Shown: piece after piece, positions 56,001-59,000 of the stretch
How the letters are laid out: each line of letters starts with the position of its first letter
How positions within the stretch are numbered: the stretch's first letter is position 1
Assembly: GCA_023053575.1 (NCBI GenBank)
Contig: JAKZAP010000011.1
Coordinates: forward strand, 806,001 to 870,000
Origin: Branchinecta lynchi
Lineage: Eukaryota; Arthropoda; Branchiopoda; Anostraca; Branchinectidae
Length of the DNA: 64,000 bases
Direction of reading: 5' to 3'
The notes under the pieces: model-generated
The model's input: the letters and a program-made list of their open reading frames with translations, nothing else
What the model was told of the DNA's origin: nothing
Databases searched by the model: none
Made by a program: the position numbers and the translations under genes

Positions 56001-59000
56001 ATGGTGGCTACCATGTCTTCCAAAATGAAAACGGCATTTTGAAGCTTATCATAGGTCCATATTTAAAATAGTTATCTGGAGACCTTGAAGCTTTCAACGA
56101 AGTTTGCGTTGCGAGACTGGCAAAACTCGGCACGGCGAAAAAAAGCGCTAACATGTCGTAGGTACAAAATGAAACAATGGCGAAAGGTGGGGATTTCGCA
56201 CGCTTCTAATTCCACAAAAGTATTTTCGATCGTCCTTTAACGCGTCTTGAATTCGAAGAGTCGAAAATGTCCGGTTGCCACATGTCGCACGATAGTGTGA
56301 ATTGTCACTCTGTTTTGTTTTGTATTTATTTCAAGTTTTCGCATGAAAATAGAATTAAGATGTGTCATTTTTGCAGCAGGGATTCCGATCAAAAGTTACC
56401 ATTTCATATTTTTTCATGAAATTCGCAATTCACTCTCTTTTCGACCAAAAGTCACTAAAAGTTTGTTGATGTGGTAACCCTGGTCCGGCTAGGCCAAGCC
56501 TTCTGTTGGATCTTAATGTACAACAAGGGAGTTTTTATATTTTGTCATTTCTAGTTAGAGCGAAATTGCTGTTTAAAAAAAAAACTTGGTCAGGTGTTTA
56601 CTCTGGCTGCTAACTTAAGCCCTTCCTGAAGTCCATTTTACGACTAAAACGATTCCATGGAAATAATAGTTCGAAATTCTTTTGTCAAGACAAATCAGTA
56701 AGTAATGACATAAAATCATGGGCCGTTGGCTGGAATTTAATGAATGAAAAAATTTATTTCCCGTCAAAATTGGCCCGAGGGGACCTAGGCGGAGTAAACA
56801 AAATAAAAAAGAATAGAAAAAAAAACAGCAACACGCAATACAACATTACATCGTAACAACAATGTAAGAGAATACCAACATTAGCACGTAAATTTAATGA
56901 ACTTTCAAACTTCTTTGTATGTATGTATGTATGTATGTATGTATTGTACATGGAAAGCCCAACGGGCCATGGTACAAAAATATTTTGCAAATCAAATACT
57001 AACTACAGATTCAACACACTTTCTGAAAGTGTGTTGGGGGTCTTGTTTTTCAGGGGGTCTTGTTTCTTGCTTTATATTTATTTTATGTAGTCTTACTAGT
57101 ACGAATAAATGAGTGAATGAATGAAAACAAAACAAAGTAAACTAACTACACAGTTAAACATTTTAAAAGAACAAAGACCTTGCCTCAATCGCAGTCACAG
57201 GATCGGCAAGATGGTACACTGTCAGAAGTTTCATAATAGATAACACTTTTCAACAGATAATGTGAGGTTTCAACAGATAATGCGTAACAGAAAAGACTTC
57301 GGATGTTATCTGTTGTGTTTCGAAATGTTATGCATAATAAGCGTTACCATCAGGAAGAACCGAAAACCCGCCAAGAAGTATCTGCTGAGTTTTCCGACAT
57401 CATGACGACAAGGAATAAAGTCAGTAGATACTTTTTTGGCTCTTCCTAAGAAAGATTGATATGCATAACGTTTTCAAACACAACAGATACCATCCTAAGT
57501 GTTATCTGTTACGCGTTATCTGTTGAAACCGCGCATCCTCGTGTTGTCTGTTATGAAACTTCTGACAGTGTACTTTGTACCGATTTTTGTCATAAGTTTC
57601 ATAATAGATAACACGACGATGTGCGTTTTCAACAGATAATGCGTAACAGAAAAGACTTCGGATGTTATCTGCTTTGTTTCGAAATGTTATGCATAATAAG
57701 CGTTACCATCAGGAAGAACCGAAAACCCGCCAAGAAGTATCTGCTGAGTTTTCCGACATCATGACGCCAAGGAATAAAGTCAGTAGATACTTTTTTGGCT
57801 CTTCCTAAGAAAGATTGTTATGCATAACGTTTTCAAACACAACAGATAACATCTTCAGTGTTATCTGTTACGCGTTATCTGTTGAAACCGCCCATCCTCG
57901 TGTTATCTGTTCTGAAACTTCTGACAGTGTACTTTGTACGGATTTTTGTATTCTTTGCCCAAGGGGGGAATCTCAACAGATACTTTTTATTTACTAATAG
58001 AAAAATACCGATAATAATAAGATCTAATATTCTGCCGTTGGATTGTAGCATTATATGCCAATTGTGTGCATTAGTTTGTGGTGGCTTGTACCCTAACTCA
58101 CTTGTTCTTTCTAGCCTGGGAGTAAGAACCCTATTGCTACGCTATCGGTGCGGGGATTGGAGACACAGCTAACTGCCAATTTATCACCACCTTTAGAGCT
58201 GGAAAATGTGTTAGTGCTTTATTGTTTCTTTACTTATTATAATGCGGATAGACGATTAGTTCCCGGGCGATTCTTCTCCCTTTTGATAAGATCCTCGAAC
58301 TCCTGTAAAACAGAAGAAAAGATAGTAATGATAATGGTGTTGAAAATCTTGGCAGGAATTCTAATCCAATGCTGCTATTTCGTAATCGTCTCTCCGCACT
58401 GTTAGGAAGACAAGCTGAAGTAGTTCGCTCGTTTATCCGCTTTCACATTAATGCTTCGTTGCGTATGCGTTTATCTTGCGCTGCGTACAGTTTGTGCAGC
58501 GTATCTTTAACGCCTGCGCGAGAAGCTTCCGCCCCGGTTGCTCATTTACATTTTCCTTTCTTGGTTTCTTCTGCTGAATTTTAATATCTTTTACTAGTAG
58601 CAAGTTGTTCTTCATACTCGGCATGTTTTTTTGTTTTTTTCTTCGGAAACTTCCATTTTCCACTGACAAATCTTATGCGTACGCGTCAACACAATGCAAG
58701 AATAGAACTTGGTTCTATTCTTGCTTTGCGTTTTCTTTGTCTGCGTAAGCTCTGCGTTGCGTCGACGCAAGCACGACGCAGAGGTTGTGTAGCTTAGTGC
58801 GAAAGGCTCAACTCGTCAATGTGAAAGCTGATTTAATGGCTGTTGAGCTCGGAAGATGTCGTGCCTGCGAAATGTCATTGCATGATGCCGTCAACAGGGT
58901 TGCCACATGTCGCACGATAGTGTGAATTGTCACTCTAATTTGTTTTTGTCACTCTTGTCCTACGTAGGACTAAAATTCTCTATATTTCGGAAAAAGTTCA

